A stretch of 64,000 nt of DNA from Caldilineaceae bacterium (GCA_019637645.1 JAHBVH010000019.1:44741-108740); one strand, 5' to 3'. Shown: positions 1 through 8,844, numbered from the stretch's first letter. The notes: generated by a model not told the origin, from the letters alone. A program made the numbers and translations.

Positions 1-629
1 TGGACTACATCAACTACCTGCTTGGTCAGCAACCGGCCTGGATCAGCGCGCTCAAGGCGCAACGAGTCTATGGCGGCGATATGCCCTTTGATCTACAGTG
101 TAAAGATTGTGAACGGCGCGAGAGCTGCACCGAAAGTCCCTTTGTGCGCTTTCGCAGTGGTTTCGAGACCGAAACCGTGCGCTATCCCGACCGCGGTGGT
201 TATTGTGTCTTTTCCAAGGGTATTAAAATCGAAGATATGGGGAGCTGTCTCATCGAGTATGAGCATGGCCCACAGGTGAGCTATACGCAGAACTTCTTCA
301 CCCGGTATAAAGCAGCCCAGCGCGGGGCGCGCCTCTATGGCTACCAGGGCACGATTGAATTTGATTGGTATCAAAACCAGATCAAGCTCTTTAGCCACCG
401 CGCGCCGACGGTCGAAACCATTGATTTTGCGGGGAATATGCCCCACTTTGGCGGCGACCGGGAGCTGTGCTACGACTTTCTCATGGCTATGCGCGACCAC
501 AAACCATCGCGCTGCCCCATAGCGGCTGGCATTCTCAGTGCGCTGACCTGCCTTTGGGCACGCGAAGCCGCGGATCGGCGGCAAGCCTGTGCGGTGGTGA
601 TGCCCAGCGCGCAAGCAGTCGTTGCGTAG
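1..629 (+). CDS. Gfo/Idh/MocA-family oxidoreductase, C-terminal part
   Basis: The frame is open from base 3 and ends at TAG 627-629, so only the last ~208 residues are present and the start lies left of the window. The part seen fits the C-terminal alpha/beta substrate-binding half of NAD(P)-dependent sugar dehydrogenases of the Gfo/Idh/MocA family. It has a Cys-rich turn (CKDCERRESC, nt ~114-143) of the kind found in some family members, then a beta-sheet region and a closing helix that carries the typical 'ALTCLWAREAADRRQ' stretch. The N-terminal Rossmann fold cannot be checked. A second family member lies at 6601-7602. Substrate is unknown; sugar or cyclitol oxidation is inferred from the family only. 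Confidence 0.72.
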   Translation, partial: DYINYLLGQQPAWISALKAQRVYGGDMPFDLQCKDCERRESCTESPFVRFRSGFETETVRYPDRGGYCVFSKGIKIEDMGSCLIEYEHGPQVSYTQNFFTRYKAAQRGARLYGYQGTIEFDWYQNQIKLFSHRAPTVETIDFAGNMPHFGGDRELCYDFLMAMRDHKPSRCPIAAGILSALTCLWAREAADRRQACAVVMPSAQAVVA

Positions 630-649
630 GGGATAAAGACGCCGCTATC

Positions 650-994
650 CTACTCCGTTGGGGCGGGCAACACAATGGTATCGCCTGGTTGGAGGGCGTC
701 CGAATCGGTGATCTGTGGATTGGCCGCGAGAATGGCCGGAACGGTGGTGTTATAGCGGCGGGCAATCTCACTGAGCCACTCGCCCGCTTGGATCGTATAG
801 GTAGCCGGGTTGGTCTGGCTGATCGGTGCTATGGTTGGGGCAACGGTGGTGGCAACAGTGGCGACCGCCGCGGCACTGTTGCCACCACCCACGGTGCTGA
901 TGGGTGCGGCTGGCCCGGCTAGTTCGGCCACGAAGATCGCCACTAAGACAATAAAAATAATCACAGCCAGCAAGCCCAAGACATTGGTACTCAT
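650..994 (-). CDS. LysM-domain protein with N-terminal membrane anchor
   Basis: A 114-residue protein. Residues ~5-26 form a hydrophobic anchor (LGLLAVIIFIVLVAIFVAEL), residues ~27-62 are a low-complexity Ala/Thr/Val linker, and residues ~65-110 are one LysM motif (YTIQAGEWLSEIARRY ... LQPGDTIVLP). LysM modules bind N-acetylglucosamine-containing glycans such as peptidoglycan, so the protein is probably displayed outside the membrane. A GGAAGGGACC ribosome binding site precedes the ATG. It lies downstream of the ABC exporter on the same strand, but an interrupted hairpin and a mobile element separate them, so it need not be cotranscribed. A partner function is not evident. Confidence 0.75.
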   Translation of the reverse strand: MSTNVLGLLAVIIFIVLVAIFVAELAGPAAPISTVGGGNSAAAVATVATTVAPTIAPISQTNPATYTIQAGEWLSEIARRYNTTVPAILAANPQITDSDALQPGDTIVLPAPTE

Positions 995-1059
995 GGTCCC
1001 TTCCTTTCCCCCAAAAGTCTACTCCCATCCCTTCAAAACAGTTTAAAACGGTGACCTGT

Positions 1060-1182
1060 ACACTTGATAGGTTTAGAAGTTACGCAGTTGATCAGCGTGA
1101 CCAGAGACTTGACAGGTTTGTTAAACCTGTCAAGTCTGGCCCAAGTGCGTAACTTTTAAGGTTTTGAAAATCTATCAAGTGT
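1060..1182. other. Old hairpin split by a miniature element
   Basis: ACACTTGATAG (1060-1070) and CTATCAAGTGT (1172-1182) are perfect inverted 11-mers. Removing the element at 1074-1158 and one copy of its AGGTT duplication brings the two arms back together as a simple hairpin with an 11-base loop. The hairpin probably served as a terminator or structural repeat between the exporter operon and the LysM gene before the insertion. Confidence 0.6.
1074..1158. mobile_element. Miniature inverted-repeat element, 5-bp duplication AGGTT
   Basis: The left end TAGAAGTTACGCAGTTG and the right end CCAAGTGCGTAACTTTTA are imperfect terminal inverted repeats. The centre is a perfect 15-bp stem (1105-1119 with 1123-1137) built on the GACAGGTTT/AAACCTGTC motif. 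The 5-mers on either side (1069-1073 and 1159-1163) are both AGGTT, as expected of a target-site duplication. It has no coding capacity. It belongs to the family also seen at 22931, 43009, 50387 and 50832. Confidence 0.75.
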
Positions 1183-1213
1183 GGACTGGAGCTACCTCTT
1201 TGCCAACAATCGC

Positions 1214-2458
1214 TTAGGTCGCCGTCGTCAGGGCTTGCCAGATCCGCCGTACCGACAAGCTTTCGCCACTGAGCAAGGTTTGGGTACGGAAGAGGCGCGC
1301 CATTAGTTTAATGGCACCGACGCTGGTCAACGCTAACAAAGTAAGGCTCACCCAATGTTGCCACGCTGGCACGGTCGTCACATTGATCCGCAGCAACATG
1401 GCAACCGGCGCCGAAAAGGGGATTAAGCCGAGCACTGTGGCCAGCGGGTCCGTGGGCGCGGCAATGATGGCCGTCCACAGATAGAAGGGGATGAGGATCG
1501 GCAGGCTGATCAGAAAGACCCAAGTACGGCTGTTTTCGAGATTGGGCGCGAGCGCGCCCACGCCAGCCATCACGGTGGCATAGAGCAGATAACCACCAAA
1601 GGCATAGAGCGCGACCAAACCCACTTCCGTCGGGGATAGGTTGATCGTGGCCAGGGTCGTGATGAGGGTATCGCCATCCACAGTGAATAGGGGCAAGGCC
1701 AAGGCCAGCCAGATCACATATTGTACCAAGGTCAGTAAGGTGAGGCCCAGCAATTTCCCCATGAGCAGTTGCGTAGGGCGCAGGGAGAGCAGGAGCACTT
1801 CCATGACTCGGCTGCTTTTCTCTTGCAGTAGGCTCTGGAGCAGATAGCCCCCGCTGGTGAAGAGCGGCACCATGATCAACATGGTCACCACAAAGGGCAA
1901 AAAGTCGACATCGTCACGGCTGGTCGCGACGCGCGTGTTGGTATTGAGATTCACAAAGGCCGGGCTCGAACGATTGAAGGGACGCCGCAAGCGGGTGAGA
2001 TCCGCGCTGTCTACTTCGGGCAACAGGTTTGCTAATAAGATCCCATCAAATTGATTGACATCGGCAGGGGTGTTGGCTGTCGGCAAGGTCAAACTGACTC
2101 GCTCAACCTGCCCACTGGTGCGATAGTCGGCGGGAACCACATAGTAGACCTCGATCGCGCCCGTGACTAGCGCTTGTTGGGCGGTAGCACGGGCGGTATA
2201 GTGGAGCACGCGCGTACGCACCCCTGGGGGGATGGCTTGGATCAGATTTGCTTGATCGACATAGCCAATGGTCGTTGGCAGCCGGTTCACAGACCGGAGG
2301 CGCGTCGCGTCCAGGGAAGGGCTAGCCGAGGAGCCCAACGCGCCCGAGGCCCAAACGATGAGAAAGGTGATGGGCAGACTCAGCACGCCCAGCCAAAAGC
2401 CACGCGAGCGAATGCGCTGACGAAACTCACGAAGTCCAACCAACAGGGTCTTGTTCAT
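1214..2458 (-). CDS. ABC-2 type exporter permease (NatB/YhaP-like)
   Basis: A 414-residue ABC-2 membrane protein. One N-terminal transmembrane helix (residues ~20-40) is followed by a large extracytoplasmic domain (~45-190) and then five or more membrane helices (~195-390). The stretch LLQSLLQEKSSRVMEVLLLS before the second helix is the characteristic ABC-2 amphipathic 'E-K-x-x-R-x-x-E' segment. It is the last gene of a three-gene minus-strand operon (ATPase 3679-4632, permease 2480-3682, this gene), with a 21-base gap and an AAGGA site before ATG. The two permeases probably form a heterodimer with the ATPase. NatAB-like sodium or drug export is possible but the substrate is not shown. Confidence 0.82.
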   Translation of the reverse strand: MNKTLLVGLREFRQRIRSRGFWLGVLSLPITFLIVWASGALGSSASPSLDATRLRSVNRLPTTIGYVDQANLIQAIPPGVRTRVLHYTARATAQQALVTGAIEVYYVVPADYRTSGQVERVSLTLPTANTPADVNQFDGILLANLLPEVDSADLTRLRRPFNRSSPAFVNLNTNTRVATSRDDVDFLPFVVTMLIMVPLFTSGGYLLQSLLQEKSSRVMEVLLLSLRPTQLLMGKLLGLTLLTLVQYVIWLALALPLFTVDGDTLITTLATINLSPTEVGLVALYAFGGYLLYATVMAGVGALAPNLENSRTWVFLISLPILIPFYLWTAIIAAPTDPLATVLGLIPFSAPVAMLLRINVTTVPAWQHWVSLTLLALTSVGAIKLMARLFRTQTLLSGESLSVRRIWQALTTAT

Positions 2459-2479
2459 GCAACCAATCCTTTGGAGCAG

Positions 2480-3682
2480 TTAAGCACTGCGCAGGGCTTG
2501 CCAGAGCGTACGCGGCCGCAGGCGCTGACCATAGAGCAACATGGCGGTGCGGAAGATCCGCGCCACCGCCCAAAGCGACAGCAGGAGGGTTAACAATAGC
2601 AGCATCAGGGAGGCAAAGAGCTGCCAGACAGGCACCACAGTCAAGGACATGCGGATCAAGCTAAACATGGGCGCGGTGAGGGGGAAGAAGGTGAGTGCGG
2701 CAGCCAGCAGACCATTGGGTGAACCGGCCACCACGCCTAGTAGCCAGAAGGGAGCCACGGTAAAGAAGCCCAACATGCCAGCCAATTGCTGTGCCTGCTG
2801 GCTATCACCGGCCAGAATCCCTAAGCCAGCGCTGATCGTAGCATAGAGAAAGTAGCCAGGCAAACAGAAGAGAAAGGCCCAGCCAATCACGGACCAGGGA
2901 ATGCTGATCAGCGGCACGGATAGATCACCTGCCGCGGCCAATGCCACCGCCAACAACGCCCCAAGCCCCCACACCCCGAGCTGGGTCAGGCTTAACAAAC
3001 TCATGCCAAAGACTTTCCCCGCCACCAACTCTTGGATCGACAGTGAGGTCAGCACCATCTCCAAGGCCCGTTGCTCTTTCTCGCGGACAATGGCCGCGCC
3101 CAATTGACTGATGCCCGTAAAGACGATCAAGGCAAAGACCAACGCCAACGCGCTGGAAAAGAATGTACGGATCAAAAACGCGGGGCCTTGTGCCACCACA
3201 ACCCCGTGCGCCGCATCGACATAGGTGATGACGGTCGGTTCAGCCAGCCGCGCCAAGAGCGCTTCTGAAGCAGATGGATACAGCGCTTGACGGAGCAGGT
3301 GTGCCAAAGCAGCTTGCCAGCGCTCATTGAGCGAGGCAGCCCCATAAAAGCGCACCGCTTCACCTGTCGCGTAGCCCGTTGGAATCACCAAGAAGCCCTG
3401 GATCGCGGTCTGCTCCACCGCCGTGGTAGCAGTCTCTATATCTGGGTAGAGCGCTAACGTCAGATCGGGCTCTGGCATGGGTAACGTCGCGAGGTCACCG
3501 AGGGTCCCCGTCTGATCAACGATGCCGAGGGTCCCGGCAGGCGGTGTGCGGGTTGCCAGCCAAAAAGGAATCGAGCCAGCCAATAGCATGATCAAGGGCA
3601 GCCCGAAGGTCAAGCCGAGAAAAGCACCCGACCGGACACGGCGCAGATAGGTGGACCAAGCCACTAACCAAATCTTTCTCAT
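2480..3682 (-). CDS. ABC-2 type exporter permease (NatB/YhaP-like), second subunit
   Basis: A 400-residue ABC-2 permease with the same architecture as its downstream neighbour: first helix at residues ~20-42, extracytoplasmic domain ~43-160, and a multi-helix C-terminal half beginning after IVREKEQRALEMVLTSLS, the conserved coupling segment. The start codon overlaps the stop of the ATPase gene as ATGA (3679-3682), and a GGGGAGGAGG Shine-Dalgarno sequence lies inside the ATPase tail. This indicates translational coupling. It probably pairs with the 414-residue permease to form the export channel. Substrate unknown. Confidence 0.83.
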   Translation of the reverse strand: MRKIWLVAWSTYLRRVRSGAFLGLTFGLPLIMLLAGSIPFWLATRTPPAGTLGIVDQTGTLGDLATLPMPEPDLTLALYPDIETATTAVEQTAIQGFLVIPTGYATGEAVRFYGAASLNERWQAALAHLLRQALYPSASEALLARLAEPTVITYVDAAHGVVVAQGPAFLIRTFFSSALALVFALIVFTGISQLGAAIVREKEQRALEMVLTSLSIQELVAGKVFGMSLLSLTQLGVWGLGALLAVALAAAGDLSVPLISIPWSVIGWAFLFCLPGYFLYATISAGLGILAGDSQQAQQLAGMLGFFTVAPFWLLGVVAGSPNGLLAAALTFFPLTAPMFSLIRMSLTVVPVWQLFASLMLLLLTLLLSLWAVARIFRTAMLLYGQRLRPRTLWQALRSA

Positions 3683-4632
3683 GCCTCCTCCCCAGCACCA
3701 GCGGTGCGGCCCAATTCGGCTTCGCTGACCGGTCGCCCCACGACTTGAATAAAGATGTCATCCAGAGAGGGCTCCACCCGTTCAAACCGCTCGACCGTAA
3801 TGGTAGGCAGATTGACCAGGGTCTTTAAGAGGAGTTCCGGCTGTATCCCTTCTTTGAGCAGCAGGCGATAAGCGCCATTTTGCGGGGTGACGGCCTCCAC
3901 TTCGGCGAGCGGGGGCAGTTCGCCGCGCAGCTCGACTTCCACAGCATTGGCGGCAAATTGCCGACGTATCTCGGGCAAGGGACCATAGAGCACCTGCCGC
4001 CCCCGGTCGATGAGCAAGAGGCGCTCGCACATGGCCTCGACCTGATGCATTTGGTGTGAACTCATAATGATGGCGGTTCCGCGCTCACGCATCATATAGA
4101 GGAGATCTTTGAGCATCCGCGCGTTGACGGGGTCCAGGCCACTAAAGGGTTCATCGATAATGAGCAGCTCAGGCTCATGCAGGGTTGCTGAAACAAACTG
4201 GGCTTTCTGGTTCATCCCCCGGCTCATGGCGCCGATCTTCCGCTGGCGCACCTCCCACAGATTGACTTGGCGCAAGTAGCGTTCGGCCCGTTCACGCGCG
4301 GTGGCCCGGCTCAACCCCTTGAGCTGGCCCAGAAAGAGCACGGTATCGAGGAGGGTCATATCTTCATAGAGCCCCCGCTCCTCGGGCAGATAGCCAATCC
4401 GCGCCTTGGTTGCTTCGGTCATGGGGCCGCCCAGGACTTGGATAGAGCCACTCGTCGGCTTGATGATATCGAGAATCATGCGGATGGTCGTGGTCTTGCC
4501 CGCGCCGTTAGGTCCCAACAGGCCAAAGATCTCACCCGGCATCACCGTAAATGAAAGGTTATTCACTGCCTGTACAGTAGCGTAACTTTTGGCAAGTTGA
4601 TGCACTTCGAGCGCTGGGGTTGATCCGGCCAT
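3679..4632 (-). CDS. ABC exporter ATP-binding protein (NatA-like)
   Basis: A 317-residue ATPase that powers the two permeases downstream. Walker A is GPNGAGKTT (residues ~41-49). The signature region reads MSRGMNQKAQ instead of LSGGMxQR, a deviation seen in YhaQ/NatA-type proteins. Walker B is LLIIDEPFSGLDP, and the switch histidine is in MSSHQMHQVE. The C-terminal ~90 residues form the DUF4162-like tail ending near DIFIQVVGR. The ATG at 4632 was preferred to the TTG at 4638 because AAAGGA sits seven bases upstream of it. It is the first gene of a tight operon. Confidence 0.87.
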   Translation of the reverse strand: MAGSTPALEVHQLAKSYATVQAVNNLSFTVMPGEIFGLLGPNGAGKTTTIRMILDIIKPTSGSIQVLGGPMTEATKARIGYLPEERGLYEDMTLLDTVLFLGQLKGLSRATARERAERYLRQVNLWEVRQRKIGAMSRGMNQKAQFVSATLHEPELLIIDEPFSGLDPVNARMLKDLLYMMRERGTAIIMSSHQMHQVEAMCERLLLIDRGRQVLYGPLPEIRRQFAANAVEVELRGELPPLAEVEAVTPQNGAYRLLLKEGIQPELLLKTLVNLPTITVERFERVEPSLDDIFIQVVGRPVSEAELGRTAGAGEEA

Positions 4633-4756
4633 GAGCAATCCTTTATGATTCTGGTGGGCAATGAGGCACAGCCGTAGACCCTATTCTCTGCCGCGCCGGT
4701 CATTCAGGCCAAGGCGCTAGAGCGAACAACGACATCTGTACCTACTCAATAGCGTA

Positions 4757-4765
4757 AGTATAGCA
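4757..4765 (-). promoter_or_regulatory. Extended -10 promoter candidate for exporter operon
   Basis: On the minus strand the sequence reads TGCTATACT, an extended -10 box, about 125 bases upstream of the ATPase start at 4632. No good -35 box is visible at 17 bases. Judged by eye only. Confidence 0.3.
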
Positions 4766-4796
4766 TAAGTTAGTGCAGCATGATACGTATTATAAG

Positions 4797-4881
4797 TAGG
4801 GCTTACACAAAGCCAGAGCTGACAGGTTTGGCAGACCTGTCAGCTCTGAGATAACCGACCCACTGGGGTGCGTAAGGCCAA
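4797..4881. repeat. Degenerate inverted-repeat element
   Basis: The left end TAGGGCTTACACAA and the right end GTGCGTAAGGCC are diverged forms of the element termini. The core is a perfect 13-bp stem, AGAGCTGACAGGT (4815-4827) with ACCTGTCAGCTCT (4835-4847). No matching flanking duplication remains, which suggests an old insertion. Confidence 0.55.
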
Positions 4882-4951
4882 TTCTAGGCGACGGTTTTCC
4901 ACAAGGTGGATATTTCTGGTGGGTAAAAGAGGGAAGCGGATTGCAAAGGGG

Positions 4952-6205
4952 TTACTCGGCCACCGGGAGTAACACAGCATCAATCATATGGATAACCCCA
5001 TTCGTGGCGACAATATCGGCCTGAATGATCCGCGCGTTGTTGACTAGCACACGGCCATCATCAGCGGTAGTAATGGTCAACGTCTGGCCAGAGGTCGCGA
5101 GGGCCGAGCCAAGCCGCACCAAGTCCGCCGCCGAAACATCATCGGCCACCACATGATAGCGCATGACGTTGGCAATGTCGCCGGTGGTATTGAGCAAGGA
5201 CTGTAATTGGTCCGCCGGCAGCGCTTCAAAAGCCGCATTGGTGGGCACAAAGAGCGTTAATTGCCCCGGCAATTGCAACGCCTGCAACAAGCCCGCCGCG
5301 CCCAACGCAGACTCGGCCATCTCTAATTCTGGCGTCTCCCGAATAATATCGGTGAGCGTGGCCGTCGGCGCAATTGTGGTGACGATCGCCACGGTGGTCA
5401 CGGCTTGGGCTGCTGTGACTGGGGCAGTGGTAGTCACCGCGCTTGTCGGCGTTACCAACGGCGGGATCACCAGATCCGCCGGTAGGAGTACAGTGTCGAT
5501 GGCATGGATCACGCCATTGGTGGCTTCAATATCTGGCTCGACGACATTGGCGTCGCCCACCTGCACCACGCCGTTCACCGTCAAGGTCACGGGCAGGGTC
5601 TGGCCCAATGCCGACAGAACCGTGCCAAGTCGTACCAGGCGGTCCGAAGCAGCTTCTTCGATCAACAGATGATTTTGGAGCAAGCTGGTCAAAGCGGTTG
5701 GGCTAGCTAACAACGCAGCGACGGTATCGCTTGGCAACTTGGCAAAGGCGGCATTGGTGGGTGCCAAGAGGGTATAGGGTACATCCCCATTCAGTTCAGT
5801 CGTCAGTTGCACCGTTGCCACGGCCCCCGCCAAGGTCGAGAACTCAGGCCGGGCATTGAGGAGTGTCGCAATGGTGCTCGGTTCGGTCGGCAATGGTGTA
5901 CTATCGCTGACTGGTGTGGTGACCACGGACGTTGCGGTTAGGATCGGTGTTGCGGTTGTCACCATGGCAGCCGTCACTGGCGTGCTGTCGGTCAGCGTTG
6001 GCATGGCGGTGATCACAGCGGTCGTCGTCAGCGTCGCCGTTGGCGTGATCACCGCCGTTGTCGCAGTGAAGGTCGGGGCCAAGGACTGTTCCGTGGCCGA
6101 TGTCGCCACAGCAGGTTCTTCTGTAGTAGACAAGGGGCTGACCATACAGGCCCCCATTAAGGCTAGCGAAAAGAAGAAGCAGGGAAAGAGTAGATAACGT
6201 TTCAT
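4952..6205 (-). CDS. Lipoprotein with two fasciclin (FAS1) domains
   Basis: A 417-residue secreted protein. The N-terminus is a lipoprotein signal peptide with lipobox LMGAC (Cys ~20). Residues ~22-105 are a Thr/Ala/Val-rich linker. Two FAS1 domains follow, at ~110-245 and ~285-415. Each has the two FAS1 hallmarks: H1-like 'FAKLP/FEALP' after 'TLLAPTNAAF / TLFVPTNAAF', and H2-like 'ATNGVIHAIDTVLLP / ATNGVIHMIDAVLLP'. FAS1 domains mediate cell-cell or cell-matrix adhesion. A GAGAGGAG site precedes the ATG. It is monocistronic by position and divergent from the sugar-dehydrogenase group to its right. Confidence 0.88.
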   Translation of the reverse strand: MKRYLLFPCFFFSLALMGACMVSPLSTTEEPAVATSATEQSLAPTFTATTAVITPTATLTTTAVITAMPTLTDSTPVTAAMVTTATPILTATSVVTTPVSDSTPLPTEPSTIATLLNARPEFSTLAGAVATVQLTTELNGDVPYTLLAPTNAAFAKLPSDTVAALLASPTALTSLLQNHLLIEEAASDRLVRLGTVLSALGQTLPVTLTVNGVVQVGDANVVEPDIEATNGVIHAIDTVLLPADLVIPPLVTPTSAVTTTAPVTAAQAVTTVAIVTTIAPTATLTDIIRETPELEMAESALGAAGLLQALQLPGQLTLFVPTNAAFEALPADQLQSLLNTTGDIANVMRYHVVADDVSAADLVRLGSALATSGQTLTITTADDGRVLVNNARIIQADIVATNGVIHMIDAVLLPVAE

Positions 6206-6600
6206 GGTGCTCCTCTCTAGGTAAAGCGCCTGTCATTTTTTCGCTTCCGCTCTCAAGCAGCAGAGCAAAGGGGGGCGGCTGACAAGGCAGCAGCTTGATA
6301 AGATTTTCGTTGGTTTGAGCTTACCGACATTGACCACAACGCGACATAGGAGAAGATACAGAAAAAGGCACAGAGCGAGATACAACGGTAGCGGCGGCGG
6401 TTGACAAGAGAAACAGTCAGGATTGGCAAACCTGACCGCTTTTACATACAGATGTGGTACAATACAGATAAATCCTATCCCTGTTCCTATCACCATCTCA
6501 TCCGTACAAAGTGGGCATGGGCTGTCGCCGCTTCTGTGCAGCCACGCTTACCGTCCCTTTTGGGCGAATGAGTCCATGAGGTTTGCAAGGAGTTATCGGC
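6206..6600. other. 395-base divergent gap
   Basis: No gene was recognised between the divergent fasciclin gene and the Gfo/Idh gene. It contains the short inverted pair GTCAGG/CCTGAC (6416-6436) and an extended -10 candidate TGGTACAAT at 6455-6463 on the plus strand, ~140 bases before the ATG at 6601. Confidence 0.4.
6455..6463 (+). promoter_or_regulatory. Extended -10 promoter candidate for sugar-acid genes
   Basis: TGGTACAAT matches an extended -10 box (TGn plus TACAAT). A convincing -35 is absent. It is oriented toward the dehydrogenase at 6601. Confidence 0.3.
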
Positions 6601-7602
6601 ATGACGCTCAAAGTTGCCATCGTCGGCACTGGCAAGGTCGCGACCCAGAACTATCTGCCCTACCTAGCGCAACACAAAGATTTGACTCTCAGCTACTACA
6701 ACCGCAGCCAAGCCAAAGCCGCAGACGCGGCGGCCCAATTTGGCGGGCGCGTCGCCTCCTCGTTGGCCGATCTAGTCGCCGACGACCCGGATACAATCTT
6801 GGTGCTCACCCGCGAAGCTGATCGCTACGCTGTCGCGAAAGAGTTAATCGCGCTCCGGCCACGGCGCATTTTCTTTGAAAAACCCCTGGTTGCCCAACGC
6901 GGGCAAGCGGATGTCACCGAAGACGATTTTGCCAAAGGCAATGAACTATTGACCACCGCCCACGCCGCGGGTATCGAAACCGCCATGGTCTTCAACTACC
7001 GTTTTTTCGAGCAGACCCAAAAAGCGCACGAACTGATCGCATCCCATCAACTGGGCCAGCCAGTCCACTTTACGGGCTTGGTCCACTATGCCTGTTGGAG
7101 CCACTGTATCGATCTAATCCTGGCCTTTATGGGGCCAGCCGCCACCATCAGCGCCTTGGCCGCACCGGTAGCCCGGCCTTGTATGGGCACCGACCAAGTG
7201 CGCGATGTCACCGCCGCGGTGCAATTAGCCAATGGCGCAACCGGCACCATTATCGGCACCTGTAGCATTGATTTCAAGCTGCCCCTCTACGAACTGACCG
7301 TCGCCTTTGAGCGAGGTCGCATTAGCATGCGCGATCTAGACGGCGATCTTGAACTGATCGACTATACCCAAGAGCGCCACACAGTCCATGCCCTGAGCCG
7401 TAATATTTCGCGTTGGGATCAATACCGAGCCTCGTTTGGCAAAGCGGTCAATGCCTATCTCGACACTGTGCGCGCGGGGACACCGCCGCCCGTCCCCGGT
7501 TTGGCAGGCCTCCACGAATTGCAATTCGAGGCCGCGCTCAAACGCTCGATTGCCCAAGGGGTGCCGGTCCATTTGGCCGACGCCTTCCCGGTGACGGCGT
7601 GA
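6601..7602 (+). CDS. Gfo/Idh/MocA-family oxidoreductase
   Basis: A 333-residue NAD(P)-dependent dehydrogenase of the Gfo/Idh/MocA family. The Rossmann fold begins at once with VAIVGTGKVATQNYLP (GxGxxA). The EKP-like catalytic motif is IFFEKPLVA (~residue 100), and the C-terminal substrate domain spans ~130-333. The start at 6601 was chosen because AAGGAG at 6587-6592 lies at ideal distance; an upstream in-frame ATG at 6583 has no such site. It is followed after 74 bases by the UxuA-like gene, itself with its own ribosome binding site, so a two-gene operon for sugar or sugar-acid catabolism is likely. The exact substrate cannot be read from sequence. Confidence 0.85.
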   Translation: MTLKVAIVGTGKVATQNYLPYLAQHKDLTLSYYNRSQAKAADAAAQFGGRVASSLADLVADDPDTILVLTREADRYAVAKELIALRPRRIFFEKPLVAQRGQADVTEDDFAKGNELLTTAHAAGIETAMVFNYRFFEQTQKAHELIASHQLGQPVHFTGLVHYACWSHCIDLILAFMGPAATISALAAPVARPCMGTDQVRDVTAAVQLANGATGTIIGTCSIDFKLPLYELTVAFERGRISMRDLDGDLELIDYTQERHTVHALSRNISRWDQYRASFGKAVNAYLDTVRAGTPPPVPGLAGLHELQFEAALKRSIAQGVPVHLADAFPVTA

Positions 7603-7676
7603 TAACGAGAGAAGCCTGACCGGTTTTAATGACCGATCAGCGTTGTTCAACTACCCATGATGCAAGGAGTCTTTGT

Positions 7677-8753
7677 ATGAAACTCGGCCTCGGCCTCTAC
7701 CGGGCGCTGTTGACGCCCGAAAATGTACGCTTTGCCAAGCAAGCGGGCTGCACCCATATTATCGCCCACCTCCCCGGCCATTTTACCCGCGGGGACAAGA
7801 TCATCACCTCCGACAACGCCAATGCGGGCTTTGGCATCTCTGAGGGCGACGATCCGATCTGGAGCTATGAAGGGTTGCGCGATCTCAAGGCCATGATCAA
7901 CGCCGAAGGGCTGGAACTAGAGGCGCTGGAAAACTTTGCCCCGGCGCACTGGTATGATGTCTTGCTGGATGGTCCCCAGCGCGACGCGCAGATCGCCCAT
8001 CTGAAGGAGATCATTCGCAACTTGGGGCGGTTGGGCATTCCTACCATGGGCTATTGTTTCACCCTCTCTGGGGTGTGGGGACGCAACGAAGGGCCCTATG
8101 CCCGCGGTCAGGCCAAATCCGTTGGCTTTAATAACCCCGAACAACTTCCCATTCCGGGTGGCATGGTGTGGAATATGGTCTACGATGTGGATCGCTTTAA
8201 TCATGCCGCGCCAGCCGATATCGTCGCGCCGGTCGATGCGGCGGAAATCTGGCGGCGGCTTGATGGCTTTTTAAGCGAGCTGTTGCCTGTGGCCGAAGAA
8301 GCCGGGGTGACGCTGGCCTTCCACCCCGATGATCCGCCGCTGCCCACCCTACGCGGGATGGCACGGCTCGTCTATCAGGGCGATCACTTCCAGAAGGTAC
8401 TGGATCTCAAGCCCAGTCCGGCGCATGCCATTGAGTTCTGTGTCGGCACAATTTCAGAGATGCAGCAGACCGATGTCTATGCCACGGTCGATCGCTACAG
8501 CCGTGCCGGGAAGATCGCCTATGTTCACCTGCGCAATGTCCATGGCAAAGTGCCCAACTACCATGAGATGTTTGTCGATGATGGCGACACCGACATGATC
8601 GAAGTGTTGCGCATCCTCCACAAAAATGGTTTTGATGGGGTGCTGATTCCTGATCACACCCCCCTGCTCGAATGCGGCGCGGCTTGGCACGCCGGGATGG
8701 CCTATACCTTGGGCTGGATGCGGGCTGTGCTAACGATGATTGAAAAGGAGTGA
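7677..8753 (+). CDS. uxuA: Mannonate dehydratase family protein (UxuA-like)
   Basis: A 358-residue TIM-barrel protein of the xylose isomerase-like superfamily. The motif HPDDPP (residues ~220-225) is a hallmark of mannonate dehydratase, and the metal-binding Cys/His/Asp residues lie in MGYCFTLSGVW, FCVGTI, YVHLRNVHG and IPDHTP. UxuA converts D-mannonate to 2-keto-3-deoxygluconate in hexuronate degradation. CAAGGAG precedes the ATG at 7677; the longer frame upstream has no site. The neighbouring Gfo/Idh dehydrogenase and zinc alcohol dehydrogenase could supply the mannonate-forming oxidoreductase, but kdgK/kdgA are not in the window. Family assignment is firm; the exact substrate is inferred. 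Confidence 0.83.
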   Translation: MKLGLGLYRALLTPENVRFAKQAGCTHIIAHLPGHFTRGDKIITSDNANAGFGISEGDDPIWSYEGLRDLKAMINAEGLELEALENFAPAHWYDVLLDGPQRDAQIAHLKEIIRNLGRLGIPTMGYCFTLSGVWGRNEGPYARGQAKSVGFNNPEQLPIPGGMVWNMVYDVDRFNHAAPADIVAPVDAAEIWRRLDGFLSELLPVAEEAGVTLAFHPDDPPLPTLRGMARLVYQGDHFQKVLDLKPSPAHAIEFCVGTISEMQQTDVYATVDRYSRAGKIAYVHLRNVHGKVPNYHEMFVDDGDTDMIEVLRILHKNGFDGVLIPDHTPLLECGAAWHAGMAYTLGWMRAVLTMIEKE

Positions 8754-8785
8754 AGTGCAGGGCGACACATTGACAATTGACCATT

Positions 8786-8844
8786 AGCCATTGATTATTG
8801 ATTATTGATTATTCATGATTCCAAATAATCAATAATCAATGGCT
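8786..8844. terminator. Long AT-rich hairpin between convergent genes
   Basis: A perfect 21-bp stem (8786-8806 with 8824-8844) with a 17-base loop, built from ATTGATT/AATCAAT units, lies between the convergent uxuA-like and alcohol dehydrogenase genes. It could stop transcription from both sides. An 18-base piece of the right arm (ATCAATAATCAATGGCTA) recurs near 63888-63905, so it is also a dispersed repeat. Confidence 0.5.

Larger units (their letters stand above)
4633..4951. other. 319-base gap: exporter leader and a degenerate repeat element
   Basis: No gene was found. The gap holds an extended -10 promoter candidate for the exporter operon (4757-4765, minus strand) and an eroded copy of the inverted-repeat element (4797-4881). 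The rest is unremarkable. Confidence 0.5.

Noticed and set aside
5163..5672. Long plus-strand frames antisense to the fasciclin gene
   Set aside because: They are shadows of the FAS1 coding sequence, caused by its codon bias; no ribosome binding sites.
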